Positions 27,401 to 35,952 of a stretch of 64,000 nucleotides of DNA are shown here, piece after piece (within the stretch, counting starts at the first letter, position 1; every line of letters starts with the position of its first letter). The DNA comes from Neisseria dentiae. GTDB lineage: Bacteria > Pseudomonadota > Gammaproteobacteria > Burkholderiales > Neisseriaceae. Position numbers and translations under genes: made by a program. Where the stretch lies: positions 2,418,001 to 2,482,000 of the forward strand of contig NZ_CP059570.1 of assembly GCF_014055005.1 (NCBI RefSeq), written 5' to 3'. The notes beneath the pieces are model-generated. The model saw nothing but the letters and a program-made list of their open reading frames with translations. It had not been told where the DNA came from and did no database searches.

Positions 27401-27556
27401 CGCAAATATGTCAGCGAAAACGGCGCGGATTTAAATGCGGTCTTGCCGAAAATGAGTCCACTTAATCCACAGTATTTGACCAAAAAACAAAGTGTTTTTG
27501 AGAAAATCGCTGCGTTTGTGGAGAAATTTAAAGAAGCGGGGGGAGATATTTCATAA
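24443..27556 (+). CDS. hsdR: Type I restriction enzyme endonuclease/translocase subunit
   Basis: 1037 residues from ATG 24443, which overlaps the prrC stop (ATGA) and has AGGAAACG before it; a start at 24422 would lie inside prrC. Endonuclease core with LVQIELKKRG (Glu165, Lys167) of the PD-ExK fold, then the SF2 translocase: Walker A TTGSGKT (314-318), DECH box (412-415), GFTGTPIF, and later VVGMFLTGFDAPTLNTL and LLQAYSRTNRI. C-terminal helical domain binds HsdM. All nuclease and motor motifs are intact. Contains two DUS in frame (24669, 24713). Confidence 0.94.
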   Translation: MIETRPIAETDHFIVLDQYEKIDQSGAGYQTESDLERELIADLQNQGYEYRKDLNSREKLLANLRESLQNLNHVEFSDGEWQRLLDEYIDRPSENIIDKTRKIHHDHIYDFVFDNGQIRNIYLVDKKNPAHNRLQVINQFEQQGVYANRYDVTVLVNGLPLVQIELKKRGVAVREAFNQVHRYTKESFNAENSLFKYLQIFVISNGTDTRYFANTTQRDKNSFEFTMNWAKSDNSPIKDLKDFTATFFQKNTLLKVLLHYSVFDTGNNLLIMRPYQIAAAERILWKIRGSFQSKNWGNRDAAEKSGGYIWHTTGSGKTLTSFKAARLATGLEFIDKVFFVVDRKDLDYQTMKEYQRFSPDSANGSDSTAGLKRNLEKDDNKIIVTTIQKLNNLMKSEESLPVYQQQVVFIFDECHRSQFGEAQKNLKKKFKKFYQFGFTGTPIFPENALGAETTQSVFGTQLHSYVITDAIRDEKVLKFKVDYNDVRPQFKSLEQETDEQKLSAAENRQALLHPERIREISQYILNCFKQKTHRLNASGKGFNAMFAVSSVEAAKLYYEALKQLQQDAAQPLKIATIFSFAANEEQNAVGDIADEGFEISAMDASAKEFLAYAIQDYNAAFRTNYSVESQAFQNYYRDLSLRVKNQEVDLLIVVGMFLTGFDAPTLNTLFVDKNLRYHGLLQAYSRTNRIHNATKTFGNIVTFRDLEQATVDAITLFGNSQTRNVVLEKSYQEYMEGYTDAQTGEARRGYLEVAAELQQRFPDPGNIVTEKDKRDFAKLFGEFLRADHILQNYDEFAALQAFQQLDTGDHAAVEAFKEKYYLTDEDLQAMQAVKIPGARVIQDYRSAYNDIREWLRREKAGNETAQSAINWDDVVFEVDLLKSQEINLDYILELIFEHNKKIKNKSELTEEIRRIIRASIGHRAKESLIVDFINQTDLDDIPDKAGLMEQFYQFAQREQQREAAELIASENLNEEAAKRYITVSLKRKYVSENGADLNAVLPKMSPLNPQYLTKKQSVFEKIAAFVEKFKEAGGDIS

Positions 27557-27596
27557 GAAGCCGAAATTTTGTAAGTATTTGTTATTTTAAATTTTA

Positions 27597-27625
27597 AGGC
27601 CGTCTGAAAATATTTCAGACGGCCT
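27597..27625. terminator. DUS hairpin between hsdR and mltA
   Basis: AGGCCGTCTGAAAATA / TATTTCAGACGGCCT; shared by two convergent genes. Confidence 0.65.
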
Positions 27626-27649
27626 TTATCAGTTAATCGATCCGCAACC

Positions 27650-28996
27650 TTAAGGGCGGTATTCGGGCATCACGCCGTTGGGCAGCAGCTGCCACACATA
27701 GCCCCTGTGTTTCTGTTTGCCCGCCACTGCACCGGCTTCGTCGCCGTAGCCCCAGAAATAATCCACCCGCACCGCGCCTTTAATTGCGCTGCCGGTGTCT
27801 TGCGCCATAATCAGGCGGTTGAGGGCGTAGTTGTTGGCGGGGTGGACGGTGGCCACGAACAGCGGTGCGCCCAGCGTGATGTAGTGGCGGTCGATGGCGC
27901 CGGCATATTGGCCCATCAGCGGGGTGCCGAGTGCGCCGACGGGGCCGTCGTCATTGCCGGGCAGCGGGCGGAAGAATACGTAGCTGGGGTTTTGCCCCAA
28001 CACTTCGGCCAGTTTCTGCGGGTTGCGGCGCATATATTCTTTGATGCCCTGCATGGTGGTTTGCGCCAGCGGCAGGTAGCCTTTGTCGGCCATGTAGCGG
28101 CCTATCGAAACGTAGGGGTATTCGTTTTTGTCGGCATAGCCCACGCGGATATATTTGCCTTCGGGGGTTTTCAGACGGCCGGAGCCTTGGATGTGCAGGA
28201 AAAACAATTCCACCGGGTCTTCGGCGTAGCCCAATACCGGCGCTTTGCCGTCGAGCGCGCCGCCGTTAATCTGGGCGCGGGTGTAATACGGCACGAAGCG
28301 GCTGCCTGCGAAACGGCCTTTCAGGGCGCGGGTGCGCTCGCTGACGGGGAACTGGCCGAGATTGGCCGAATATGGGCCGTTGGCATCGATCACGCCTTTG
28401 TTGGGGCCGGTTTGGCGGATGCGCACGGTGCTTTTGCTGTTGCGCAGGTTGGCGGGCAGATCGACCGAAATGAAGTCGTTGGGAATGCCGTAGATGGGAA
28501 AGCGGGCTTTGCCGGTGCTTTTCGAGTCGCCCAAGAGCACGGGTTCGTAATAGCCGGTGATGGTGCCGCCCAAATTGCCGTTGGCGCTTACCTGCCACGG
28601 GGTGAAATATTGCTCGAAAAAGGCTTTGGCTTCGGCGTTTTTATAGGGCGTTTGCGCGGCTTGGGCGCACACGTTGCGCCAGTTTTGCTGTGCTTGCAGT
28701 TTTTCGCAGCCGAGGCGGAACGAGCGCAGGCTGTCGGCGAAGTTTTGCTCGTTCCATTGCGGCATGGCGCTGTGGGGCACGACTTTGTAGCTGGCACCGC
28801 CGCCGGGGGTGTGCACGAAACCTTGCGGCGAAGGCATGCCGGCGGGCAGCGGCCGGCCCTGCGTTACCGGCGGGGCGGGCGGTTGCTGCACCGGCGGCAC
28901 ACTTGGCCCGGGCTTGCTTTTTTTGGTGCCGCAGGCGGCTAAAACGGCGGCGGTGATGCCCAACAGGGCGATGCGGTAAAAGGTTTTGCGGTTCAT
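27650..28996 (-). CDS. mltA: Membrane-bound lytic murein transglycosylase A
   Basis: 448-residue outer-membrane lipoprotein that cleaves peptidoglycan glycan strands to 1,6-anhydromuropeptides. Start set at 28996 (MNRKTFYRIALLG): the lipobox VLAACG follows at residues 18-23; the frame extends 51 codons upstream without homology. A proline-rich linker is followed by the MltA domain (GTITGYYEPVLLGD, RAQINGGALDGK) and the C-terminal 3D domain with the catalytic aspartates (IMAQDTGSAIKGAVRVDYFWGYG). Counterpart of meningococcal GNA33. Confidence 0.93.
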   Translation of the reverse strand: MNRKTFYRIALLGITAAVLAACGTKKSKPGPSVPPVQQPPAPPVTQGRPLPAGMPSPQGFVHTPGGGASYKVVPHSAMPQWNEQNFADSLRSFRLGCEKLQAQQNWRNVCAQAAQTPYKNAEAKAFFEQYFTPWQVSANGNLGGTITGYYEPVLLGDSKSTGKARFPIYGIPNDFISVDLPANLRNSKSTVRIRQTGPNKGVIDANGPYSANLGQFPVSERTRALKGRFAGSRFVPYYTRAQINGGALDGKAPVLGYAEDPVELFFLHIQGSGRLKTPEGKYIRVGYADKNEYPYVSIGRYMADKGYLPLAQTTMQGIKEYMRRNPQKLAEVLGQNPSYVFFRPLPGNDDGPVGALGTPLMGQYAGAIDRHYITLGAPLFVATVHPANNYALNRLIMAQDTGSAIKGAVRVDYFWGYGDEAGAVAGKQKHRGYVWQLLPNGVMPEYRP

Positions 28997-29577
28997 ATGT
29001 GTTGTGTGATAAGGCCGTCTGAAACGGCGGGTTTCAGACGGCGTGGTTTTAAAAAGTTCGGAATAAGACAGACATTTTTGCCGCTGCGCGGTTCCCCGTT
29101 TAAGCGGTTTTCGGCCTGCCCCGAAGCAGAAACGGTGGCATTCTAACATAGAATCAAAGGGCTAGATTTTGGAAGTGGCAATCTTTGCATGCTTTGTATG
29201 TTGCCGCAGGCCGTCTGAAAACCCAATCGTCGCCATACTCAGGCTTGACCCGGGTATGGCTTGATATTTGCAGCACCCAATAAACCCAAACGCATGGTAT
29301 TGCCGGTTATTCGAAACCTAACGGCAACCGCGCTCCCTCCCCTGTGGGGGAGAGCCGGGGAGAGGGCCAAACGCCTGCTGTCCGGAAAACAGTTGGTTAA
29401 AACCCGCCAAGCCCTCTCCCTAACCCTCTCCCACGGGAGAGGGAATAAGCGGCCGGTGAAATGACTTTTCAGGCAGCAAAACAATAATATCCGGAACACT
29501 TTGCCCAGCTAAAGCATGACGTAGAGGTTTGAAAATGCCGGCATGATTTGCCAAGCTTCCAAACTGATTTTGTATCG
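28997..29577. other. 581-bp intergenic region rich in small palindromes
   Basis: Holds a loose pair of facing DUS near 29010-29043 (upstream of mltA), a single DUS at 29210, a TACTCAGGCTTGACCCGGGTA-type palindrome at 29237-29258, and GC-rich palindromes of the CCCTCTCCC/GGGAGAGGG kind (29334-29445; another at about 30374-30394). No gene or RNA seen. Confidence 0.5.
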
Positions 29578-30309
29578 TTATCTCACCGGCAAACCCGCCC
29601 AGCCGAAAGCTTCGGCCACCCGCTGCCATTGTTCGCCTGCATCGGCGCGCACGGTAACGGTTTGGCCGTTTTCGGGGCTTTGGAACACCAGTTCGCGTGC
29701 GTGCAAAAGCAGGCGGGTGGCGCCGGTGTGTTCGGCCACGGCGCGGTTTTGGGCGTTGTCGCCGTGGGTGGTGTCGCCCACGATGGGGTGGAAAATGTGT
29801 TTCAGGTGGCGGCGCAGCTGGTGTTTGCGGCCGGTGTGCGGGGTGAGTTCCAGCCACGAATAGCGCGAAGTGGCGTAGCGTTTGGCCGATTGGAAGGGCT
29901 GCTCGGTGAGGGCGAGGCAGCGGTAGTCGGTAACGGCGTTTTGGGCGGGTTTGCCGGGGTCGGCGAAAGGGTCGGCGATTTTGTCGGCCTCTTCTTTGAG
30001 CGGGTAGTCGATGTGGCCGCTGCCGCACAAATGGCCGCGCACCACCGCCCAATAGCGTTTTTGCACGTTTTTTTGCTCGAACTGCTGCGTGAGGGCGCGG
30101 GCGCTTTCTTTGTTGAAGGCAAACAGTAAAACGCCCGAGGTGGGGCGGTCGAGACGGTGGACGGGGAACACATGGCAGCCGGTTTGGTTGCGCAGGGTCT
30201 GCATCACGAATACGGTTTCGCGGCTGTCGAGCCAGCTTCTGTGCACCAGCATGCCGGCGGGTTTGTTGACGGCGATGCAGAGGCTGTCGCGGTAGAGGAT
30301 TTCGAGCAT
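29578..30309 (-). CDS. truC: tRNA pseudouridine(65) synthase TruC-like
   Basis: 243 residues of the RluA family. The catalytic Asp is in HRLDRPTSG, preceded by NKPAGMLVH; RKHQLRRHLKHI and the GDTTHGD segment are typical of TruC, which modifies U65 of tRNA-Ile and tRNA-Asp. Start at ATG 30309 (MLEILYRD) by homology; a GTG at 30330 is possible and neither has a strong ribosome site. Convergent with nothing; lies upstream of a GC palindrome. Confidence 0.85.
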   Translation of the reverse strand: MLEILYRDSLCIAVNKPAGMLVHRSWLDSRETVFVMQTLRNQTGCHVFPVHRLDRPTSGVLLFAFNKESARALTQQFEQKNVQKRYWAVVRGHLCGSGHIDYPLKEEADKIADPFADPGKPAQNAVTDYRCLALTEQPFQSAKRYATSRYSWLELTPHTGRKHQLRRHLKHIFHPIVGDTTHGDNAQNRAVAEHTGATRLLLHARELVFQSPENGQTVTVRADAGEQWQRVAEAFGWAGLPVR

Positions 30310-30410
30310 GGTCGGGTTTTCAAGATTCACACCGGCATTTTAAAACAGATGTTTCTGAAATATCCGCCTTCTTTGCCCTCTCCCACAGGAGAGGGAATAA
30401 TAAAGATAGC

Positions 30411-30438
30411 AGGCCGTCTGAAACCTTTCAGACGGCCT
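30411..30438. terminator. DUS hairpin after pgk
   Basis: AGGCCGTCTGAAA / TTTCAGACGGCCT directly downstream of pgk on the minus strand. Confidence 0.65.
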
Positions 30439-30457
30439 GCTTGCGTTCAAACGCAGC

Positions 30458-31633
<1,176 letters not shown>

Positions 31634-31761
31634 GTCGGTTTCCTTTGCGGAGAATGGGAAAAATCGGGGTTTATTATGCGCGAAGAGCGGTTTGGGGTAA
31701 AGCCGCTGCGGTTGCGGGCTTGATTTGCGTCATGATTACAGGGGGTTACATGAAAAAGGCC

Positions 31762-31954
31762 AAGACCTTTGCAAACCGCTTAGGCCGTCTGAAACATCCA
31801 AATTATCGTCATTCCCGCGTAGGCGGGAATCCAGATGGAAATATTGAAGTATTGATTAAACAAATACTTGAATGCCAAGCGTCTGGATTCCCGCCTACGC
31901 GGGAATGACGGGTTTAAGCATTTCAGACGGCCTAAGCGGTTTGCAAAAATTTCA
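31762..31954. repeat. Nested neisserial repeat: element ends, DUS pair and two dRS3
   Basis: Outer AAGACCTTTGCAAA... and ...TTTGCAAAAATTT (degenerate inverted ends), then facing DUS (about 31782 and 31921), then two dRS3 palindromes (31811-31830 and 31887-31906) flanking 56 bp. This is the layout of a neisserial intergenic mosaic element inserted in another repeat. It accounts for most of the 356-bp gene-free region 31634-31989. Confidence 0.7.
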
Positions 31955-31989
31955 GGCCGTCTGAAAAGGCTGCGGGCCGTGCGCTGCGG

Positions 31990-32649
31990 TTATCTCAAGC
32001 CGAAAAACGCCAGCACGCTGTTGCCCCAACGCTCGAAATAATAGAGAAACAGCGCATAGCTTTCCTGCAATAAAAACTTGGTTTTTTTGCGCGATTCGCT
32101 GTAACGGGTGGTGGGCGTGCCCGAGGTGTAGGCGTTCAAATCCAAATCTTTGGCAATGGCGGCGGCGCGGGCGGTGTGGTAGGGGTCGCTGACGATGATG
32201 ATGGTGCCGATGCCGTTGGTGCGCAGCAGCGGGCGCACGTTATACAGGTTTTCATAGGTGTTGCGCGATTTGTTTTCAAACAGGATGTCGCGCGCGGGCA
32301 CGCCTTGTTTGAGGGCGTAGCGGCGGCCGACTTCGGCTTCGGTCATAAAGCCTTTTTTGGGGGTGCCGCCGGTGAACACCAGTTTTTCCACGCGCCCGCT
32401 CTGGTAAAGGGCGATGCCGTGGTTGATGCGCTCTTGAAACACGGGTGAGGGGCGTTTGTCCCATGCGGCCGCACCCAACACCACGGCGGCATCGGCGTGC
32501 ACATAGGTGGGCAGGGTTTGGTTGCCGGTGCGGTAAACCGACCACACGCAGCAGGCGAATGCAAACGCCACCAGCAGCAGGCTTAAAACCAAGCCGTGCA
32601 GAAAGTGGTAGCGTAGGCCGTTGCGGCTGCGTAGGGCGGGTGTGTGCAT
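31990..32649 (-). CDS. SanA/YdcF-like DUF218 membrane protein
   Basis: 219 residues from MHTPALRS. One N-terminal membrane helix (FLHGLVLSLLLVAFAFACCVW) anchors a DUF218 domain with AAVVLGAAAWDKRPSPVFQER, LVFTGG, and SDPYHTARA. Related to SanA, which affects envelope integrity and vancomycin resistance in E. coli; biochemical activity is not settled. The frame continues upstream for 23 codons without support. Next to arsC-like gene on the same strand. Confidence 0.8.
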   Translation of the reverse strand: MHTPALRSRNGLRYHFLHGLVLSLLLVAFAFACCVWSVYRTGNQTLPTYVHADAAVVLGAAAWDKRPSPVFQERINHGIALYQSGRVEKLVFTGGTPKKGFMTEAEVGRRYALKQGVPARDILFENKSRNTYENLYNVRPLLRTNGIGTIIIVSDPYHTARAAAIAKDLDLNAYTSGTPTTRYSESRKKTKFLLQESYALFLYYFERWGNSVLAFFGLR

Positions 32650-32745
32650 AGGGTTTGCGGGTTGGTTTTTCAGGTTGGCGAAAGCCGGCGGGTTTTTCAG
32701 ACGGCCTTTGCGGTTCAAACGGCAGGCCGTTTGAAAGGGTGGTTT

Positions 32746-33102
32746 TTACAGCAAGGCTTCGATGTTTTCCAGCGGTCTGCCTACCGCTGCTTTATCGCCC
32801 GCCACCACAATCGGCCGTTCTAAAAGCGCGGGGTGCTCGGCGATGGCTTTGAGCAGATCGTCGTTGCCCAGAGCGGGGTTGTCCAGCCCCAGTTCGCGGT
32901 AGAGCGCATCTTTCACGCGCATCATGCTGCGGGGCGAATCGGCGCCGAGCTTGGCGAAAATGCTTTGCAGCTCTTCGAGCGAAGGCGGGGTGTCGAGATA
33001 ATTCACCACTTCGGTGTCTATGCCGCGCACGTTGAGCAGCGAAAGGGCGGCGCGGGATTTGCTGCAACGGTTGTTATGGTAGAGTGTAACGGTTTTCAGC
33101 AT
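32746..33102 (-). CDS. arsC: Arsenate reductase (ArsC/YfgD family)
   Basis: 118 residues, thioredoxin-fold ArsC family. The catalytic cysteine is in YHNNRCSKSR (Cys13), and the RPIVV and GRPLENI segments of the family follow. Members of this size include true glutaredoxin-dependent arsenate reductases and YfgD proteins of unknown role; no ars operon is present, so arsenic resistance is not assured. Confidence 0.85.
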   Translation of the reverse strand: MLKTVTLYHNNRCSKSRAALSLLNVRGIDTEVVNYLDTPPSLEELQSIFAKLGADSPRSMMRVKDALYRELGLDNPALGNDDLLKAIAEHPALLERPIVVAGDKAAVGRPLENIEALL

Positions 33103-33265
33103 GGCAGTTCCTTAACATTTGAACGGTTTTTCTGATTGTAAACCAATCTTTACGCGTTGTTCCAGCCGCATTTTGAGTGAAATCATAAAGTTGGCAGGAA
33201 AAAGCAAATAGGCCGTCTGAAAGGTTACAATGCTGCCGAAATGGTTTTGAAAACGGGAAATACTT

Positions 33266-33742
33266 ATGAAAATTTTATCCGCCCTGTTACTGGCCGCCGT
33301 GTGCGGCACCGCCGCCGCCGCCGAACTGCAAAGCTGGGACGGCAGCGCGCCGCAGCACACCGCGTCGCTCAAAGCGCCCGTGCGCATCATCAACCTGTGG
33401 GCAACCTGGTGCGCGCCCTGCCGCAAAGAAATGCCGGCCATGTCGGCATGGTATCAAAAGCAGAAAAAAGGCAGCGTGGATATGGTGGGCATCGCACTCG
33501 ACAGCCGCGAAAACATCGCCAAATTCCTCAAACAAACGCCGGTGGCCTACCCGGTTTGGCGCTACACCGGCAACGACAGCCGCAGTTTTATGAAAGGTTT
33601 GGGCAACACCGTGGGCGGCCTGCCCTTTACGGTGGTGGAAGCGCCGAAATGCGCTTATAAACAAACGGTTTTGGGCGAGGTTACGGCGGCAAAGCTCGAT
33701 CAGGCGTTGGCCAAGGCGCGGGCGAAATGCGGTTATCGTTAA
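33266..33742 (+). CDS. Periplasmic TlpA-like thiol-disulfide protein
   Basis: 158 residues with a signal peptide (cleavage after AAAA, about residue 19) and a thioredoxin-like domain holding NLWATWCAPCRKEMP (CAPC redox site) and the cis-Pro VGGLPFTVV. Of the TlpA/ResA type that keeps periplasmic cysteines or heme-binding cysteines reduced. Monocistronic; a DUS lies 50 bp upstream. Confidence 0.85.
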   Translation: MKILSALLLAAVCGTAAAAELQSWDGSAPQHTASLKAPVRIINLWATWCAPCRKEMPAMSAWYQKQKKGSVDMVGIALDSRENIAKFLKQTPVAYPVWRYTGNDSRSFMKGLGNTVGGLPFTVVEAPKCAYKQTVLGEVTAAKLDQALAKARAKCGYR

Positions 33743-33770
33743 ACCACTTGTTTGGTAACAATATCATCAT

Positions 33771-33849
33771 ACTCGGGCTTGGCCCGAGTATTTTTTTGGG
33801 TTTCAGAAATTTTTAGGAAACGGAGATACTCGGATCAGGCCAGAGTATG
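33771..33849. repeat. Pair of palindromes of the CGGGCTTGGCCCG family
   Basis: ATACTCGGGCTTGGCCCGAGTAT at 33771-33793 (about) and a decayed GATACTCGGATCAGGCCAGAGTAT copy near 33826-33849. Same family recurs at about 12670, 29237, 41588, 43459, 44755, 58311, 58363 and 59921, always between genes. Confidence 0.6.
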
Positions 33850-33904
33850 ACGCGTGTACTTTTTCTTAAGCGGATTCACTGAAGCGTTTGTTTTTCAGAC
33901 GGCA

Positions 33905-35179
33905 TCAGCCCAACAACAGCCCCTGCCCGAAAAACCCGCCTTTTTCAACGCCGGGCAAAACGAAGAAATAGCCGCCGCCGAACGGGCTGATGTATTCTTC
34001 GAGCGGCTCGAAATCAAGCAGTTTCTGCACGAAGATAAAGCCGTCGGCAAGGTTGGCCTGATAGCAGATAAACACCAGCCCCACATCCAGTTGGCCGTTT
34101 TTGGCCAGACCGCGCGAGTAGTTGAAAGGCCGTCTGAAAAGCCGGTGTTTTTTGAGAAATTCGGGGTTGCGCGGGTTGGCCAGGCGCATATGGCTGTCTT
34201 TGGGGATAGTTTTGCCCTCCGGGTCGCGCGCGTAATCGGGGGTGTCGTGCTCTTTTTTCATGCCCAACGGGGCGCCGCTGTATTTTTCGCGCCCGAAAAT
34301 GGCTTCCTGCTCTTGCAGCGGAGTTCTGTCCCAAAACTCAACGAAATGGCGGATCAGCCGCACGGCCTGATAGCTGCCGTTTTTCGCCCATGCGGGTTCG
34401 TCCGAGCTGTTGGCGGCGATGCCCGTCCACAATACCTCACCGGCAATTTCAGAGTCTTGCACGTTCGGGTTGGCGCTGCCGTCGCGAAAGCCGAACAGGT
34501 TGCGGGCGGCGGTGCCCGGCTCGGTTTTGGGCAGAAAGCCGTCGATGCTCCAGCGGGTGGTGAGCAGTTGGGCGGTATGTTTGATGATGTCGCGCAGGGC
34601 GTTTTGGCAGGTTTCGGGGGTAAAGGCGCAAATCTGGATGCTGATGTCGCCGTCGCACCATTCGGGTTGGAGGCGGTCGTTGGGGAATTTTTTCATTTCC
34701 TGCAAATGTTTGGGCTTTTTGTCTGCCAGGCCGAAGCGTTGGTCGAACAGGCCGGCGCCCACGCCGATGGTAACGGTGAGGCCGTCGGGGCGGACGGTTT
34801 TGCCGAGTATGCCGCTGCCGGCGGGCGGCAGTTTGGCGTCGCCGTCGTTCAATTCGCCGCCTTGGGTGAGAAATTCGATGCGCGAAGTGAGAACGCGGAA
34901 CAGGTATTCCAGCTCTTTGGCGTTTTTCACCGCCGCATCAAACGCGGCCATGATGCCGAACTGCTGGTGCGGGGTGGTGATGCCCGCCTGATGCGTGCCG
35001 TAGCAGGGGTAGCTTTGTTGGGAATGCTGCTGTTGCACGGTTTCCTGTTTGGTTTTGCCCTGTTTTTCGCCCCACACGAATCCGCCTGCGGCGGCGGCAA
35101 TGCCGGCTGCGCCTGCGGCGGCGGCGGTTTTCAACAGGGTGCGTTTTCCGGGTTGGGCGGGCGGTTGGTTGTCCGGCAT
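33905..35179 (-). CDS. efeB: EfeB: DyP-type heme peroxidase, Tat substrate
   Basis: 424 residues. N-terminus has a Tat-like signal, but with KR instead of RR (GKRTLLKT, residues 11-18), then an alanine-rich hydrophobic stretch. DyP signature FGFRDGSANP contains the catalytic Asp of GxxDG. Exported with heme to the periplasm, where EfeB acts with EfeO and EfeU in ferrous iron uptake. It is separated from efeO by a methyltransferase gene. A DUS lies in frame at about 34127. Confidence 0.9.
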   Translation of the reverse strand: MPDNQPPAQPGKRTLLKTAAAAGAAGIAAAAGGFVWGEKQGKTKQETVQQQHSQQSYPCYGTHQAGITTPHQQFGIMAAFDAAVKNAKELEYLFRVLTSRIEFLTQGGELNDGDAKLPPAGSGILGKTVRPDGLTVTIGVGAGLFDQRFGLADKKPKHLQEMKKFPNDRLQPEWCDGDISIQICAFTPETCQNALRDIIKHTAQLLTTRWSIDGFLPKTEPGTAARNLFGFRDGSANPNVQDSEIAGEVLWTGIAANSSDEPAWAKNGSYQAVRLIRHFVEFWDRTPLQEQEAIFGREKYSGAPLGMKKEHDTPDYARDPEGKTIPKDSHMRLANPRNPEFLKKHRLFRRPFNYSRGLAKNGQLDVGLVFICYQANLADGFIFVQKLLDFEPLEEYISPFGGGYFFVLPGVEKGGFFGQGLLLG

Positions 35180-35222
35180 GGTTTTTCCTTGTTTATTTGG
35201 CGGCGGTTGGTTTCAGACGGCC

Positions 35223-35876
35223 TTATCGTTTTTCAAACAGCAGGTGCACGGTTTCGCGCTGCACCAAGCCGTTGCTTTTGCTTACCGCCCAATCGCTGCG
35301 GCGGGTTTCGGCTACGGTTTTAAGCGGCAGCGGGGCGGCAACGGCACGGATATCGGCGGCGTTATAGAGAGAAAAGCCGTAGGCGGCAAACGGCAGCGTT
35401 TCCATAAAGGCTCTTTCGCAAAAACTCAGGCACATTCTGCCGCCGCGTTTCAACACGCGGGCGCATTCGGCCAACATTCCGGCGGGATCGGGCCAGAAGT
35501 AAACGGTGTTGACACTGAACAGCATATCGAAACGGCCGTCTGAAAAAGGCAGCTTACCGCCGCCGTACAGGCAGTATTGCGCCAAACCTGCTTCGATGAA
35601 TGCTTGGTTAAATCCGCAGGCTTCTCGATGCATGGCTTCGGAAACCTCCAAACCGGTGTAGTGAAGGTTTTCGTTTTGCGACAATATCCAGCCCAAGAGG
35701 CCGCCGTTGCCGCAACCGATTTCCAGCAGTTGGCTGCCTGCGCGGATTTGCAAGGTTTCGAGGCAGGCCGAAATCTGCGCGAGATTGCGCAGGTTCATTA
35801 TCTGCCCGAAAGCCGCGGCTTCCTTGCCGTGCGGGCAGCGCAGTTGGGCAGCGGTTTGTTTGGGTGTTAAATCCAT
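35223..35876 (-). CDS. SAM-dependent methyltransferase within the efe cluster
   Basis: 217 residues, class I methyltransferase: AdoMet motif LLEIGCGNGGLLGW, acidic TGLEVSEAM, FDMLFSVNTVYFW and the ARVLKRGGRMC post-motif. No substrate-specific feature that I recognise. Inserted between efeO and efeB on the same strand, with 43-bp and 76-bp gaps carrying single DUS, so it may be an independent gene rather than part of iron uptake. Confidence 0.75.
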   Translation of the reverse strand: MDLTPKQTAAQLRCPHGKEAAAFGQIMNLRNLAQISACLETLQIRAGSQLLEIGCGNGGLLGWILSQNENLHYTGLEVSEAMHREACGFNQAFIEAGLAQYCLYGGGKLPFSDGRFDMLFSVNTVYFWPDPAGMLAECARVLKRGGRMCLSFCERAFMETLPFAAYGFSLYNAADIRAVAAPLPLKTVAETRRSDWAVSKSNGLVQRETVHLLFEKR

Positions 35877-35952
35877 GATGCGGGCTGATCTCTGTTTCAG
35901 ACGGCCTCAAGCTGCTTTAAAGGCCGTCTGAAAAGGTTGGATCAAACAAAAA

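Noticed and set aside
27707..28942. 411-codon frame antisense to mltA
   Set aside because: Same kind of shadow; mltA has lipobox and catalytic motifs.
33854..35323. 489-codon frame antisense to efeB
   Set aside because: Covers efeB and its neighbours across a gene border; composition is that of a complement frame.
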